Below are positions 1 through 9,174 of a DNA stretch of 31,746 bases, piece after piece. The notes beneath the pieces were generated by a model. The model was given only the letters and a program-made list of their open reading frames with translations. It had not been told where the DNA came from and searched no databases. The DNA comes from JARRLC01 sp050290865 (lineage in GTDB: Bacteria; Pseudomonadota; Alphaproteobacteria; Rhizobiales; Rhodomicrobiaceae). Position 1 is the first letter of the stretch. Every line of letters begins with the position of its first letter. The translations under genes were made by a program, and so were the position numbers. The DNA lies in contig JBNKIW010000032.1 of NCBI GenBank assembly GCA_050290865.1, positions 1 through 31,746 on the forward strand, written 5' to 3'.

Positions 1-161
1 TTTCACGAATCAAAGATCACCCGAGCGATTCAGAATATGGTCGATCTGTCAGCTGTTATTTCGTGCGATTGCCCTGGCACTTCGATGCAGCCAATCACGG
101 CGGTCGGCACGAATCAGCTATGATCCCCTAGGAATGGCACGGCTCTATCGAACGGTGCAAT

Positions 162-815
162 ATGCGCATATTCATCACTGGTGTAAGCTGCGTCGGTAAG
201 ACCACGATAGGCGCACAGTTGGCCCGGCTCCTCGAATTTCAGTTTTTCGACTTGGATATCGAGACCGAGCGTTATTTCGGAACCTCGATTGAGCGTCTTC
301 GAAACCGTTATCTGGCGGCGCACGATTTTCGCATCGCGACATCTCAAGCTTTGAAACACGTTCTCTCCAGGGAGGACAGCTATAACTGCGTCATTGCGCT
401 GCCGCCAAGTGGGCTAATGGGTGCTGTCTGGAAAGTTATCAGCGGCACGCGAGACGCCACCACTATCGTGCTTCACGATACACCGGAAAATATTCTCAGA
501 AGAATTACTTTCTACGACATCGAATCCCGCCCACTACAAAAGAAACTGACGGATCATGAGAAAGGTCTCTACCTTCGAGAAATCAAACGAGACATTGCTT
601 ACTTCAAGCGCTCCTACCGCAGAGCGGATGCGTCCGTTGACGTCTCTGGTTGTGGCGTCAACGACGCATCGCGCAGGATTCGGAACGCATTGAAGCCTGC
701 CCCGTCGAAGGCCCGAAACGAGGCGTCGCAACAGCGCCCTGCAAAGATGCATGCACGGGCATTCCGCCAGGCTTCAGACAGCGACTTTCGGCCTCCCCAC
801 GTGGGAATCCCGTGA
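162..815 (+). CDS. P-loop kinase, shikimate-kinase-like
   Basis: A small nucleotide-binding protein of 217 residues. The N-terminus is a textbook P-loop strand: a hydrophobic beta strand then GVSCVGKTT at residues 7-15. An acidic stretch (DLDIETE, 30-36) follows at the position where shikimate and gluconate kinases hold their acidic substrate/Mg residues. The rest to about residue 185 fits a small alpha/beta kinase with an Arg/Lys-rich lid segment. This points to the AAA_33/SKI superfamily; the substrate cannot be read from sequence and shikimate itself is unlikely because no aro context is present. Residues after about 185 are low-complexity and basic, and may be non-homologous read-through. 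The ATG at 162 is the first Met before the P-loop; no strong Shine-Dalgarno is visible. It stands alone on the + strand, with convergent - strand genes downstream. Confidence 0.7.
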   Translation: MRIFITGVSCVGKTTIGAQLARLLEFQFFDLDIETERYFGTSIERLRNRYLAAHDFRIATSQALKHVLSREDSYNCVIALPPSGLMGAVWKVISGTRDATTIVLHDTPENILRRITFYDIESRPLQKKLTDHEKGLYLREIKRDIAYFKRSYRRADASVDVSGCGVNDASRRIRNALKPAPSKARNEASQQRPAKMHARAFRQASDSDFRPPHVGIP

Positions 816-899
816 GTGTACCATTTCCGCTCATGGCCTGATGGTTGTCCATCTCGTTGAACAGGCTGCGCGTTAGGATCGTCCGCAGCGTCAGCATCA

Positions 900-1277
900 T
901 CAGGAAACTGTCGGTTCGGAAAGGCCGAGGTTGGTACCTGCCGTGCTTTGTACCGGAGCCTGCGCAGACGCCGCTTGCGGCTTCCCGGCCTTCTTCGCCA
1001 GCTTCTTCGCGCGCTTTGCCGCAGCGATCTCTTCGATACTGCGCACAGTATCCGGCCGATCCTTGCCGTAACGCTCGCGGTACAACTTCGCAATGAACTC
1101 CGGCAAAGGCAGTTTCCACGGCTCTTGATCGCGGTTGTCAAGCTTGCCGAGCTTCGTTGGATTGAGCCCCAAATCACGCGCCATCTGCACATGGGCGTGC
1201 GAAAGCCCAAACTTCCGCCGGGCGTCGATCCACGGCTGCAACTGGGCGGGTGCAGGCGGTTTTTGCTTCTTCGACAT
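900..1277 (-). CDS. Small basic conserved-type hypothetical protein
   Basis: A 125-residue lysine/alanine-rich protein. The N-terminal two thirds (to about residue 75) look like a folded domain: a WIDARRKFGLSHAHVQMAR helix, an NPTKLGKLDN turn and a PWKLPLPEFI segment. The C-terminus is a charged, Ala/Lys-rich tail. The same kind of small protein recurs in proteobacteria, but I know no function for it. It begins 34 bases after the stop of the SEC-C gene on the same strand, so the two probably form one transcript. The helical, basic N-terminus would suit a nucleic-acid or ribosome-linked role, but that is only a guess. Confidence 0.6.
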   Translation of the reverse strand: MSKKQKPPAPAQLQPWIDARRKFGLSHAHVQMARDLGLNPTKLGKLDNRDQEPWKLPLPEFIAKLYRERYGKDRPDTVRSIEEIAAAKRAKKLAKKAGKPQAASAQAPVQSTAGTNLGLSEPTVS

Positions 1278-1311
1278 CGATCCGTGTCCCTAATCGGGAG
1301 CCGGAGCCAGC

Positions 1312-2784
1312 TCAATGCACCGTTGGCGGCGTTGCCGAGCCGCAGCATTTCTTGAACTTCTTGCCGGAACCGCAGGGGCAAGGCTCATTGCGCCCGACCT
1401 TGGCTGACCGAATGGGTTCGCCTCGCGGAAGCCCCTGGTCCTGACCTCGCCAATAGGCGGCGATCATTTGTAGCGTCACAGGAAGCTGGGCGAGGATCGT
1501 ATCGCGCATCTCCTCCGTGAGCTGCTCCTGAACTTCCTCCGGCGTGCCTTCACACAGCGCCAGGATCGACAGGACGATATGGTCGACCCGGCGGTCATCG
1601 AACAGCGGATCCCATGCTTCCGCCACCATATCGATGCCCCTCAGGAAACCCTCCGTCCACTCCTCACCTGGCATCGCCATGCCGAAGGTGTCGATGATCG
1701 GCCGGTGCTCGGCATCGGCAAGCCTGCGCTCGGCGATGGCGTTCCAGTGCTTCGCCAACAGGCCAAACACATACTCGGCCTGTTCCGGGCTGTCCCAGTC
1801 CGGTCCCTCGTCGTCCTCGCCCCAGATCAAGGGCAGATATTCAGACGGCATGACCAATTCGGGGCCGATGACGAGGGCGGTGAAAAAGCCGTCGAGCATC
1901 TCCAGCGACATGGTGCCATCGGGCACCTGTGGGCAGGATAGAAACCCGCCCAGCCAGTCCTGTTCTTGATCAGTGAGCCGGACCGCCTCGGCGGCATCGT
2001 TGTCGGTTTCGTTGTCACCGCCGCGCTCGGCCGCCCACTTGGCCATCATCTCGGCCCGCCGCGCGATCCAGGCGATGCCCTCGACGGGATCGTCGATGGC
2101 CCGAATATCCTCCGCGTCGAACAAACGGGGATCCGACAGGTCGGCCGCCGCAAGCTTCAGCCTGTCGAGCATGGCATTGTGGTCAGCCTCCTCGTGGTGT
2201 TCATAAATCAGCTTCGACCATACCCGGCGCAACGCTCCTTCAAGCTCGACGAGCCCGAGCTTGACGACCGCCTGCTCCCAGCCCCACCAGGCCATGTCGC
2301 CGTCCGCGATCAGGTCGTCCCGTTCGATGCGGGCCAGGAAGTCAGCCGTCTCTTGGCGCGATATCCGGCCATCGAGGGTCAGGCGAGCCAGCACTTCATA
2401 GAGCGCCCACGTGGCGTCGGTCGCCATATCGGCATGCTCGATCAAATCGAACAACTCGCCCGCGTTGCGATCCCAGACGCTCAGCAGCAGACGCGCCAGG
2501 CTGACCGTGGCGTGGTCCGGGAACAGCGTGTCCACCTGGCCGGCCGGTTGCTGCGCGATGTAGATCAGGTGGTAGCAGAGGCCCGGATGCCTGGCGGCGG
2601 CGAGAACGTGCAGGCCATTGAACAGCAGCTCATTGTCGTCAGGCAGCAGATGGACGCCCTGGCAGAACTTATCGGCGATTGTGTAGACCGCCGGCGCCAG
2701 TTCGCCGGCATGCGCGACGCCAGCCGTCAGCGCGGCTGTATCCTCGCCTGTCTTGAGCGTTGCGATGATTTCGTCGAGAGTCAT
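1312..2784 (-). CDS. SEC-C zinc-motif protein (UPF0149/YecA-like)
   Basis: A 490-residue acidic, helix-rich protein. The last 28 residues carry a classic SEC-C zinc motif, RNEPCPCGSGKKFKKCC, the module SecA uses to bind zinc and SecB/ribosomes. Upstream, about residues 290-430, lies a segment typical of the UPF0149/YecA family (LTDQEQDWLGGFLSC, a MSLEMLDGFFTAL helix, a GEEWTEGFLRGI helix). The N-terminal half is an alpha-solenoid-like region without recognised motifs. I chose the Met at 2784 (MTLDEIIATLK) because the 45 residues encoded upstream are basic and unlike the rest; no strong ribosome site supports either choice. Its biochemical role is not established; YecA-type proteins associate with ribosomes or metalloproteins. 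It leads a two-gene unit with the small basic protein downstream. Confidence 0.75.
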   Translation of the reverse strand: MTLDEIIATLKTGEDTAALTAGVAHAGELAPAVYTIADKFCQGVHLLPDDNELLFNGLHVLAAARHPGLCYHLIYIAQQPAGQVDTLFPDHATVSLARLLLSVWDRNAGELFDLIEHADMATDATWALYEVLARLTLDGRISRQETADFLARIERDDLIADGDMAWWGWEQAVVKLGLVELEGALRRVWSKLIYEHHEEADHNAMLDRLKLAAADLSDPRLFDAEDIRAIDDPVEGIAWIARRAEMMAKWAAERGGDNETDNDAAEAVRLTDQEQDWLGGFLSCPQVPDGTMSLEMLDGFFTALVIGPELVMPSEYLPLIWGEDDEGPDWDSPEQAEYVFGLLAKHWNAIAERRLADAEHRPIIDTFGMAMPGEEWTEGFLRGIDMVAEAWDPLFDDRRVDHIVLSILALCEGTPEEVQEQLTEEMRDTILAQLPVTLQMIAAYWRGQDQGLPRGEPIRSAKVGRNEPCPCGSGKKFKKCCGSATPPTVH

Positions 2785-2880
2785 CTGCGGAGTATAGGGC
2801 AGCCGCGAACGGGTGGCGAGACAGTACACCTCCTGCCGCCGCAATTGCCCACTCTTCATTGTGGGGCACGGATCATTTGA

Positions 2881-3081
2881 CGGCCTTATGCGGCGGACAT
2901 CCCCGTCGTCACCCAGCACTACCCCATGGTGCAGCGGAACCTGCTCTACAGCGGCATCACGCGCGGCAAGCGCCTCGGGGTCATCGTCGGGCAGCGGAAG
3001 GCGGCGACGATCGCCGTGCGCAGCATCCGCGGACGCCGCCGCTGGTCCAAGCTGCGAGAATGGCTGGCTGCGACGGGATAG
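2881..3081 (+). pseudogene. C-terminal remnant of a RecD/TraA-type DNA helicase
   Basis: An open stretch of 66 codons ending at TAG (3079-3081) encodes the end of a superfamily 1B helicase. It contains IPVVTQHYPMVQRNLLYSGI, then TRGKRLGVIVGQRKAATIAV, then a RRRWSKLREWL tail. This matches helicase motifs V-VI of RecD2/TraA proteins, in which TRGK carries the arginine finger. An in-frame TGA lies immediately upstream (2878-2880), and no ATP-binding part exists in the window, so this is a truncated leftover. It marks a past insertion, deletion or plasmid-derived breakpoint next to the SEC-C gene. The following 280 bases (3082-3361) hold no gene I can support. Confidence 0.7.
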
Positions 3082-3361
3082 GCGGGGTGGGGACCCGGCA
3101 TGACCGGTGGGTTGTGAAGGACAGCGAAGGTATCTCTCACGTCATCGATCTGTTGAACCCGATTTGACGCGGGCGCGCGGTTTATCGCGGGCGTTCTGCA
3201 CTCCGGGTCGTTTGCGGACATCGGCGTGATTTTCATGTGCAGTTGCTTAACTCACGGTAGCGGACCAACCAAGAATTGGAAGAAGCACGCCTGCGTAGCC
3301 TCAATTCTAACCAATTATTGGCGCAACCTTGCGTACAAATTTCATTGCCCTGGGAGGAGCC

Positions 3362-3970
3362 ATGAATTTGCCACTTTCCCTCCAAATGGGGGCCGAGACC
3401 TACAATACGCTTGCTGTCTTATTAGGACTTGTGCAGATAATAACAATATTGTTTGCAGGCTGGAGCATAGGTCAACAAAAGAAACAAATTAAAAGCCTAT
3501 CGCAGCAAGTGAAGTTGCAAACAGAAGAGGTTAAGATAGCAGGTCAATCTGTTTTTGTCGACTCATTTTCTCACTTTTCGAGTGTATACTTTCAAATCAT
3601 GAGTGCACTCCCCGCAGAAAGCGCTTCGGAAATGGACCGCAATTTGTGGTGGTACAGGTATTTTGAACTCTTAATCGCTGAAGTTAATTTTAGTATGCGC
3701 GGTCTAATCGATCCAACAATATTTGAAATATGGATGCATGAGCTAGCTAGACACTATTTCCAATCACCTCACGGCGCAGCGCATATGGGAACATTCTCCG
3801 GTAATAGTAAGAAACACCTAGATCGGGTATTGGCGGAGCATAGTGATATACACGTCTTCTTCGATGCCTTGGAAGCGGCCGCCAAGGAGAAAGATGGGGT
3901 AGCACGCGCACAAGCGATACAGGTGCTTGTGGCTAGGACGTACAACACGAATAGAGGCGACGCTCTCTAA
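3362..3970 (+). CDS. Membrane-anchored protein of unknown function
   Basis: A 202-residue protein. One transmembrane helix is visible near the N-terminus (about residues 13-36, LAVLLGLVQIITILFAGW). It is followed by a basic QQKKQIK segment and a short coiled-coil-like heptad region (40-60), then a soluble, mostly helical domain with aromatic-rich helices. The start at 3362 is set by a very good Shine-Dalgarno, GGAGGA at 3353-3358. The layout of one N-terminal TM, coiled coil and soluble domain is common in small envelope or defence-associated proteins, but I do not recognise the family. The gene is clearly richer in A+T than the genes around it, which suggests separate acquisition. A small hydrophobic reading frame follows after 6 bases. 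Confidence 0.7.
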   Translation: MNLPLSLQMGAETYNTLAVLLGLVQIITILFAGWSIGQQKKQIKSLSQQVKLQTEEVKIAGQSVFVDSFSHFSSVYFQIMSALPAESASEMDRNLWWYRYFELLIAEVNFSMRGLIDPTIFEIWMHELARHYFQSPHGAAHMGTFSGNSKKHLDRVLAEHSDIHVFFDALEAAAKEKDGVARAQAIQVLVARTYNTNRGDAL

Positions 3971-3976
3971 AGGTGG

Positions 3977-4090
3977 ATGAATCGAGGCCGTCGCATAGCC
4001 CTACTCACCGGGGCATCTATCTTTTTCACGATTCTTGCGTACATGCTCCAGCCGTGCGGTGCAACCCACTATCCAGCGGTTAAAGCTTGA
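3977..4090 (+). CDS. Small hydrophobic ORF, possibly frameshifted
   Basis: A 37-codon frame starts 6 bases after the previous stop, with AAGGTGG just before its ATG. It encodes a basic start (MNRGRR) and a single hydrophobic helix (IALLTGASIFFTILAYML). After its TGA, the next frame continues with LDFTYAYYAPMSFFLLTMLSAP and ends at 4195. Read together they resemble one two-TM protein of about 75 residues broken by a frameshift near 4060-4090. Either the 37-residue peptide is real and coupled to the gene before it, or the pair is a decayed small membrane protein. No family recognised. Confidence 0.4.
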   Translation: MNRGRRIALLTGASIFFTILAYMLQPCGATHYPAVKA

Positions 4091-4413
4091 TTTTACATAC
4101 GCGTATTACGCGCCGATGTCGTTTTTTCTTCTTACGATGCTGAGTGCACCAGCAGCACTTCCAAGGATTTTTGCCACTCCGGACATCAAGTCATGACAAT
4201 GAAATGTCGGATATCCCATTCGGTAGGCCCAAAGGGCGATTGGGGGGATTGGAGATAAGCTCGCTTGCATTTAGTGCTCGGCACGGCAAATAGTCGCGAT
4301 ACTCGCAACTTCCGTCGCTCACAGCTTACATCCCGAGGGACTGGTTTCGGCCTTGAGGAGATACTTATGCCGATCTGGTCTATAGATTGTATAAGAACTT
4401 CACGATCTCCACA
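4091..4413. other. Intergenic, no gene seen
   Basis: The first 105 bases contain the possible second half of the small membrane frame described before. The remainder, up to the stop of the convergent TPR-CHAT gene, is AT-richer than average with no reading frame, tRNA or clear terminator hairpin that I can support. Confidence 0.5.
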
Positions 4414-7400
4414 TCACCACGCTCCTTCCCCCACCACCACGAACGGCGCCCAGTAAGCCGGGTGCGCTTCCTTGGCCTCACCTTTGTCGATGAGGGCGAG
4501 CATGGCGCGGCGGACGGCTTCGGCGCGGCCCGTGTTGCTGTCGCGGGACATTTCGCGCATGGCAGTGCTGATGAGCTTCACCGTGGTGGCAGAGTCGACT
4601 GACCAGTGCGAGACCAGCAGGGCGCGGGCTTGCGCATAGATGAAGGCACGGGCCAAGCCGGATAGAGCTTGCGCGTCAGCAGAGCCGCCTGCTGCGGTGT
4701 TGCAGGCCGAGAGGATTACCCAGTCGGCATCGAGCCTCAGCCCTGCGATCTCGCCCGCCGACAGATAGCCGTCGTCATCCCCGCTGGCTGTGGCGGGCGG
4801 TGTGAGGATGAGACCGGGTTCGCTGGTGCCTCTGAGTTCACCCGCCAGCGCACCGTGGGTGGCAAAATGCACTATACGGTATTGCGCGAGTTGGCCCGAC
4901 GCGCTCAGAGCTTTGACCTCGTGCTCGGTGGCGCGGGCGCCGAGGCGGAGTTCGCCGACATCAGCCTTGAGATCGCGGGCGACAGCGCAGAGTTCGTCCG
5001 CCGTCTCCGGCAGCGGCGTCTGCACGCGGATCTGCGAGACTTGCGCCAGCCCGCCACGGCTCTCCACCGTTTTCACGCCGCCGCGCCAGCCAAGGAGCGC
5101 TGCCGCGCGCCGAAAGGCGGTCTTGGGACAATGCTGGCTGTCGCGGGCGAGCTGGGCGCGTTTCTTGAAGTACTCTGCAAATCTCGGATTGGGATGGTTT
5201 TGCTGGCCGTCCAGCAGCGGATTGCCGAAACCGATCATGGGCTTGGCGGCGGTACTGGGACGGGCGGTGCGGCGCAAGGCTTTCAATGAGGAGACCGCGG
5301 GCAAGATCGTCACGGCGTGGTTGCGGGCGAGCCAGACGGCGGATTTAAGCCCACCGCCGGCGGGCGGCGCCGTCACCAGGACCTGGAATGGCAATTGCGT
5401 CAATGGCCCGGACGGCACGATGAGCAGGTGCTTGCCATTGATGAAATCTTCAACCTGGCCGAATAGCGCCGTATAGAGCGCGTGCGCGCGGGCGCGGTCG
5501 AAGGGGGGCGCGCTTCTGCTATTCATGTAATCGTAAGTTGTGCCTGTAAGCTTGGCGCAATGCGGTTCGCTCCACGCAGTGCGGTCGAGGCCACACCGTA
5601 GCGCCTGCACCTCGCGGGAAAGCGCCTTGGTGCCGAGATCGGAGCGCTCCCAACGAACACCGGTTTTAGTGACCACCCAGATGAAGGTTTCTTCAGGCGT
5701 CGACTTGATAGTGGGTTCCGGCATGTCGAAGAACAGCACCAGCGCCTCACCCGCACCCAGTTGCGCCTGCACCTCCTCCACCGTCAGCGGGGCCGCATTT
5801 GCAAGCGCGGCATAATCCGGGAACTCCGCCGCCAACCGTTTGCCGATCTCCGCTATGCGCGTGTCGATGGCGGTGAGCTGGGAGGTATTCTCTGCCTCCG
5901 CCTTGGCGTCGCGCTTGCCGGCGTCTTGGCCCAGTGCGGCATTACGCCAGGCATCGAGCTTCTGCCATTGGCCGACCAAGTCCTGGCGCTCGCGCACGAT
6001 CACCTCGAGCTTTGGATTGCCCGACGCGCCGCGCGCCGCCATTTGCGCCAGCGACTGCGCGGCCTCAGAGGTAATCGCCCACTGAGCGGTTTGGAACATC
6101 TCGCGCGAAAGTGCCTCCCGACCGCCGTTTTCAGCAGCGAGACGGTACCCCGCCCTCACAAGCCAGCGGAAGAGGGCGATTCCTCGTTCGGCCTCGCTCT
6201 TCTTCTTTCCTGCTACGCTGGTGCCGGCCGCGCTGCGTAGCGTGCGCTCAGTGATGGCGGCGGTGCTGCGACGCCAGAGCCCTACGGCACGGCTCCAATC
6301 GTGTTGCACGAAGTACAGGGACGCCAGATTGTTGATGCTCATGAGCGTATCGGGGTGTGTCTTGCCCAAAGCCCGCTCCCTCGTCTTGAGCGCGCGGCGG
6401 TAAAGCGGTTTGGCCTCGGCGTAGCGGCCCTGAACCGTATGCAGCACCGCCAGATTGTTGACGGTTGTGAGCGTGAGGGGGTGGTCGCCGCCGAGCACCC
6501 GCTCTTGTGTCTCTCGCGCGCGGCGGAAAAGCGGCTCTGCCTCGCCATAGCGGCCCTGTGCCTGATAGACGAACCCCAGGTTGTTGACACTCCTGAGGGT
6601 GTCCGGGTGTTCCTTGCCGAGCACCCGCTCCCTCGTCTCAAGCGTGCGGCGATAGAGCGGCTCGGCCTCGGCATAACGTCCCTGATTATCGTACAGCGCC
6701 GCCAGATTGTTTGCGCCTGTGAGCGTCAAAGGGTGGTCCTTGCCGTAGACCCGCTCGAAGCCCGCGAGGACACGGCGGAACAGCGACTCGGCCTCGCGGT
6801 AACGCTCTTGTGCCTGAAACAACATCCCCAGATTGTTGACGACCAGAAACGTATCCGGATGCTCTTTCCCGAGCACCCGCTCCGAAGCCTCGAGCGCGCG
6901 GCGGTAGAGCCTCTCGGCCTCGCCGTAGCGGCCACGGTTGTGGCACAGCGTCGCTAGATTGCCGACGCTGGTGAGCGTTAATGGGTGGTCCCTGCCCAGT
7001 ACCCGTTCTGAGACTGCGAGCGCGCGGCGGTAAAGCGGCTCGGCGTTGCCGTAGCGGCCCTGAGCGCGGTACAGCTCCGCCAGATTGTTGACGCTCAGAA
7101 GTGTATCGGGATGCTCATCACCCAGCACCCGCTCCCTCGCCTCAAGTGTGCCGCGAAGGAGCAGTTTAGCCTCGCTGTAGCGGCCCTGAGCGCTGAGGAG
7201 CATAGCCAAATTGCCGACGCTGGTGAGCGTCATTGGGTGGTCCTTGCCCAGTACCCGCTCTGAGACTGCGAGTGCGCGGCGGTAAAGCGGCTCGGCCTCG
7301 CCGTAACGGCCCTGAGTGCGGTACAGCTCCGCCAGATTGTTGACGCTCAGAAGTGTGTCGGGGTGCTCATCACCCAGTACTCGCTTGAAGGTCTTGAAAG

Positions 7401-9174
7401 CACGACGAAAAAGCGACTCCGCCTCACCATACCGGCCCTGCGCGCGATACAGCACCGCCAGATTGTTGACGCTTGCGAGCGTCTTGGGGTGCTCCTTGCC
7501 CAACACCCTCTCTCTGGCCTCAAGCGCACGCCGGTGAAGCAACTCAGCCTCGGCGTAGCGGCCCTGGTCGCTACACAGCACCGCCAGATTGTTGACGCTT
7601 CCGAGCGTCTTGGGGTGCTCCTTGCCCAGCACCCGATCCAAGGACTCGATCACGCGACGGTAGAGCGTCTCGGCCTCGGCGTAGCGCCCCTGGGCCTGAT
7701 ACAGCCCCGCCAGGTTGTTCACGCCTGTCAGTGTCAAGGGATGGTCGCTCCCCAACACCCGCTTGGAGGTCTCGAGGGCACGGCGGTAAAGCGGTTCGGC
7801 GTCGGCGTAGCGGCCCTGATCCTCATACAGCGTCGCCAGATTGTTGACGCTTGTGAGCGTGTCCGGATGCTCCTTGCCCTTCACCCGCTCGAAAGCCTCA
7901 AGCGCGCGCCGGTAAAGCGGCTCGGCGTCGGCATAGCGCCCCTGGTGGCTGTACAGCCCCGCTAGGTTGTTGACGCTTGTGATTGTCAAGGGATGTACTT
8001 CGCCCAGCACCCGCTTTGAAGTCTCGAGGGCACGGTGGTAAAGCGGTTCGGCCTCCGCGTAGCGCCCCTGATCCTCATACAGCGTCGCCAGATTATTGAC
8101 GCTCATGAGCGTGTCGGGATGCTCCTTGCCCAGCACCCGCTCACTGGCCTCAAGCGCGCGCTGGTAAAGCGGCTCGGCCTCGCCGTAGCGCCCCTGGGCC
8201 TTGTACAACCCCGCCAGATTGTTGACGCTAGTGAGCGTGTCGGGGTGCTCCTCGCCCTGCATCCGCTCTCTCGCTTCGAGCGCGCGGCGAAAAAGCGGCT
8301 CCGCCTCGGCGTAGCGGCCCTGGCCACTATACAACCCCGCCAGATCGTTGACGCTCATGAGTGTGTCGGGATGTTCTTCGCCCTGCACCCGTTTGCGTAT
8401 CTTGAGCACGCGGCGGAAGAGCGGCTCGGCCTTCGCGTATTGCCCCTGCTGGTAGTGCAACATCGCCAGATTGCTGACGCTCGCGAGCGTGACAGGGTGC
8501 TCCTTGCCCAGCACCCGCTCGCAGGTCGCCCGCAACTTCTCCGCAAGTGGGATCGCCTCGGCATATTTCCTCTTTTCGCGAAGCTTGCCGATGTGGTCAA
8601 TGAGCGCGTGGAGTTCAGCGGTGGACTGCGCCAGCGCGCTGTCGGGGAGGGTCGCCAGGGATTTTTCAACGGCGGCCATTGCGGGATGGCCGAGGCCGCG
8701 CGCACGGAATTCCTTGAAGTCCTGCGCAATAGCGGCCTCCCATTTGCTTTTTCCGATGCGCTCGCCTTTGTGGCCGACGTAAATGGCGCGGGCTTCCTCA
8801 GTCCGGCCAAGGAATAAGAGCGCGTGTGCGTGATTGGTTTCGATGACCAAGTTGTGCGGAGCAAATTTCAGTGCCCGTTCGGAAGCGACAAGAGCCTTTT
8901 CAGGTTGCCTGGCGAAAAGCGCGTACCAAGCCGCGCCAACCAGTGCTGACGCCAGCGCGCCCCTCGCCTCCTTGTGTTGCTCCACCAGTCGAACCCGGCG
9001 TTCCGCGGCGGCCAGAGCCTCGCGGTCCTTGCCCGCCTTGTGGGACTCGGAGGCCAGCTTCTCAAGCTGATAGGGGGCCTTCGTCTGTGCGTCGGCCGCG
9101 GCCGGGAGCCACAGCGCCAGCACTACAATCCACAAGCCACGGGCCGCACCCCGCCCAATCCACGTCCGCGCCAT
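4414..9174 (-). CDS. Exported TPR-CHAT protein (caspase-like peptidase)
   Basis: A 1586-residue protein. It starts with a Sec-type signal peptide: basic MARTWIGRGAARG, a hydrophobic core and a cleavage site after ADA at residue 29. Residues 225-980 are 18 tandem 42-residue kinesin-light-chain-type TPRs with consensus EHPDTL-SVNNLA-LY and QGRYAEAEPLYRRALE. A helical linker follows. The C-terminal 350 residues are a CHAT domain with both catalytic residues: His1440 in HFATHG and Cys1491 in LSACNT. CHAT proteins are cysteine peptidases related to caspases and separase. The TPR solenoid probably senses a partner or target. The start at 9174 has GGGAG seven bases upstream, and a 13-bp inverted repeat lies 20 bases before it. 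The signal peptide separates it from the cytoplasmic TPR-CHAT of type III-E CRISPR. It may be an envelope defence or signalling peptidase; the function is inferred. Confidence 0.88.
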   Translation of the reverse strand: MARTWIGRGAARGLWIVVLALWLPAAADAQTKAPYQLEKLASESHKAGKDREALAAAERRVRLVEQHKEARGALASALVGAAWYALFARQPEKALVASERALKFAPHNLVIETNHAHALLFLGRTEEARAIYVGHKGERIGKSKWEAAIAQDFKEFRARGLGHPAMAAVEKSLATLPDSALAQSTAELHALIDHIGKLREKRKYAEAIPLAEKLRATCERVLGKEHPVTLASVSNLAMLHYQQGQYAKAEPLFRRVLKIRKRVQGEEHPDTLMSVNDLAGLYSGQGRYAEAEPLFRRALEARERMQGEEHPDTLTSVNNLAGLYKAQGRYGEAEPLYQRALEASERVLGKEHPDTLMSVNNLATLYEDQGRYAEAEPLYHRALETSKRVLGEVHPLTITSVNNLAGLYSHQGRYADAEPLYRRALEAFERVKGKEHPDTLTSVNNLATLYEDQGRYADAEPLYRRALETSKRVLGSDHPLTLTGVNNLAGLYQAQGRYAEAETLYRRVIESLDRVLGKEHPKTLGSVNNLAVLCSDQGRYAEAELLHRRALEARERVLGKEHPKTLASVNNLAVLYRAQGRYGEAESLFRRAFKTFKRVLGDEHPDTLLSVNNLAELYRTQGRYGEAEPLYRRALAVSERVLGKDHPMTLTSVGNLAMLLSAQGRYSEAKLLLRGTLEARERVLGDEHPDTLLSVNNLAELYRAQGRYGNAEPLYRRALAVSERVLGRDHPLTLTSVGNLATLCHNRGRYGEAERLYRRALEASERVLGKEHPDTFLVVNNLGMLFQAQERYREAESLFRRVLAGFERVYGKDHPLTLTGANNLAALYDNQGRYAEAEPLYRRTLETRERVLGKEHPDTLRSVNNLGFVYQAQGRYGEAEPLFRRARETQERVLGGDHPLTLTTVNNLAVLHTVQGRYAEAKPLYRRALKTRERALGKTHPDTLMSINNLASLYFVQHDWSRAVGLWRRSTAAITERTLRSAAGTSVAGKKKSEAERGIALFRWLVRAGYRLAAENGGREALSREMFQTAQWAITSEAAQSLAQMAARGASGNPKLEVIVRERQDLVGQWQKLDAWRNAALGQDAGKRDAKAEAENTSQLTAIDTRIAEIGKRLAAEFPDYAALANAAPLTVEEVQAQLGAGEALVLFFDMPEPTIKSTPEETFIWVVTKTGVRWERSDLGTKALSREVQALRCGLDRTAWSEPHCAKLTGTTYDYMNSRSAPPFDRARAHALYTALFGQVEDFINGKHLLIVPSGPLTQLPFQVLVTAPPAGGGLKSAVWLARNHAVTILPAVSSLKALRRTARPSTAAKPMIGFGNPLLDGQQNHPNPRFAEYFKKRAQLARDSQHCPKTAFRRAAALLGWRGGVKTVESRGGLAQVSQIRVQTPLPETADELCAVARDLKADVGELRLGARATEHEVKALSASGQLAQYRIVHFATHGALAGELRGTSEPGLILTPPATASGDDDGYLSAGEIAGLRLDADWVILSACNTAAGGSADAQALSGLARAFIYAQARALLVSHWSVDSATTVKLISTAMREMSRDSNTGRAEAVRRAMLALIDKGEAKEAHPAYWAPFVVVGEGAW
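6235..8502 (-). repeat. Tandem 126-bp TPR-coding repeats (18 units)
   Basis: Eighteen head-to-tail 126-bp units encode the 42-residue TPRs of the CHAT protein, with no spacer between units. Several are so alike at DNA level that recombination could add or remove units. An alternation of EHPDTL and DHPLTL starts is visible in part of the array, suggesting duplication of two-unit blocks. Confidence 0.85.

Noticed and set aside
614..1381. A 255-codon - strand frame across the kinase gene end and the small basic gene
   Set aside because: Arg/Ser-rich composition typical of an antisense GC-rich frame; the frames at 162-815 and 900-1277 explain the region better.
6301..8817. Several long + strand frames opposite the TPR gene
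   Set aside because: They are periodic antisense copies of the 126-bp TPR units and carry no independent domain.
4414..9174. Type III-E link (TPR-CHAT with a single-chain gRAMP effector)
   Set aside because: The CHAT protein has a signal peptide, lies 10 kb from the effector operon, and no single gRAMP protein exists; Cas10 is present.
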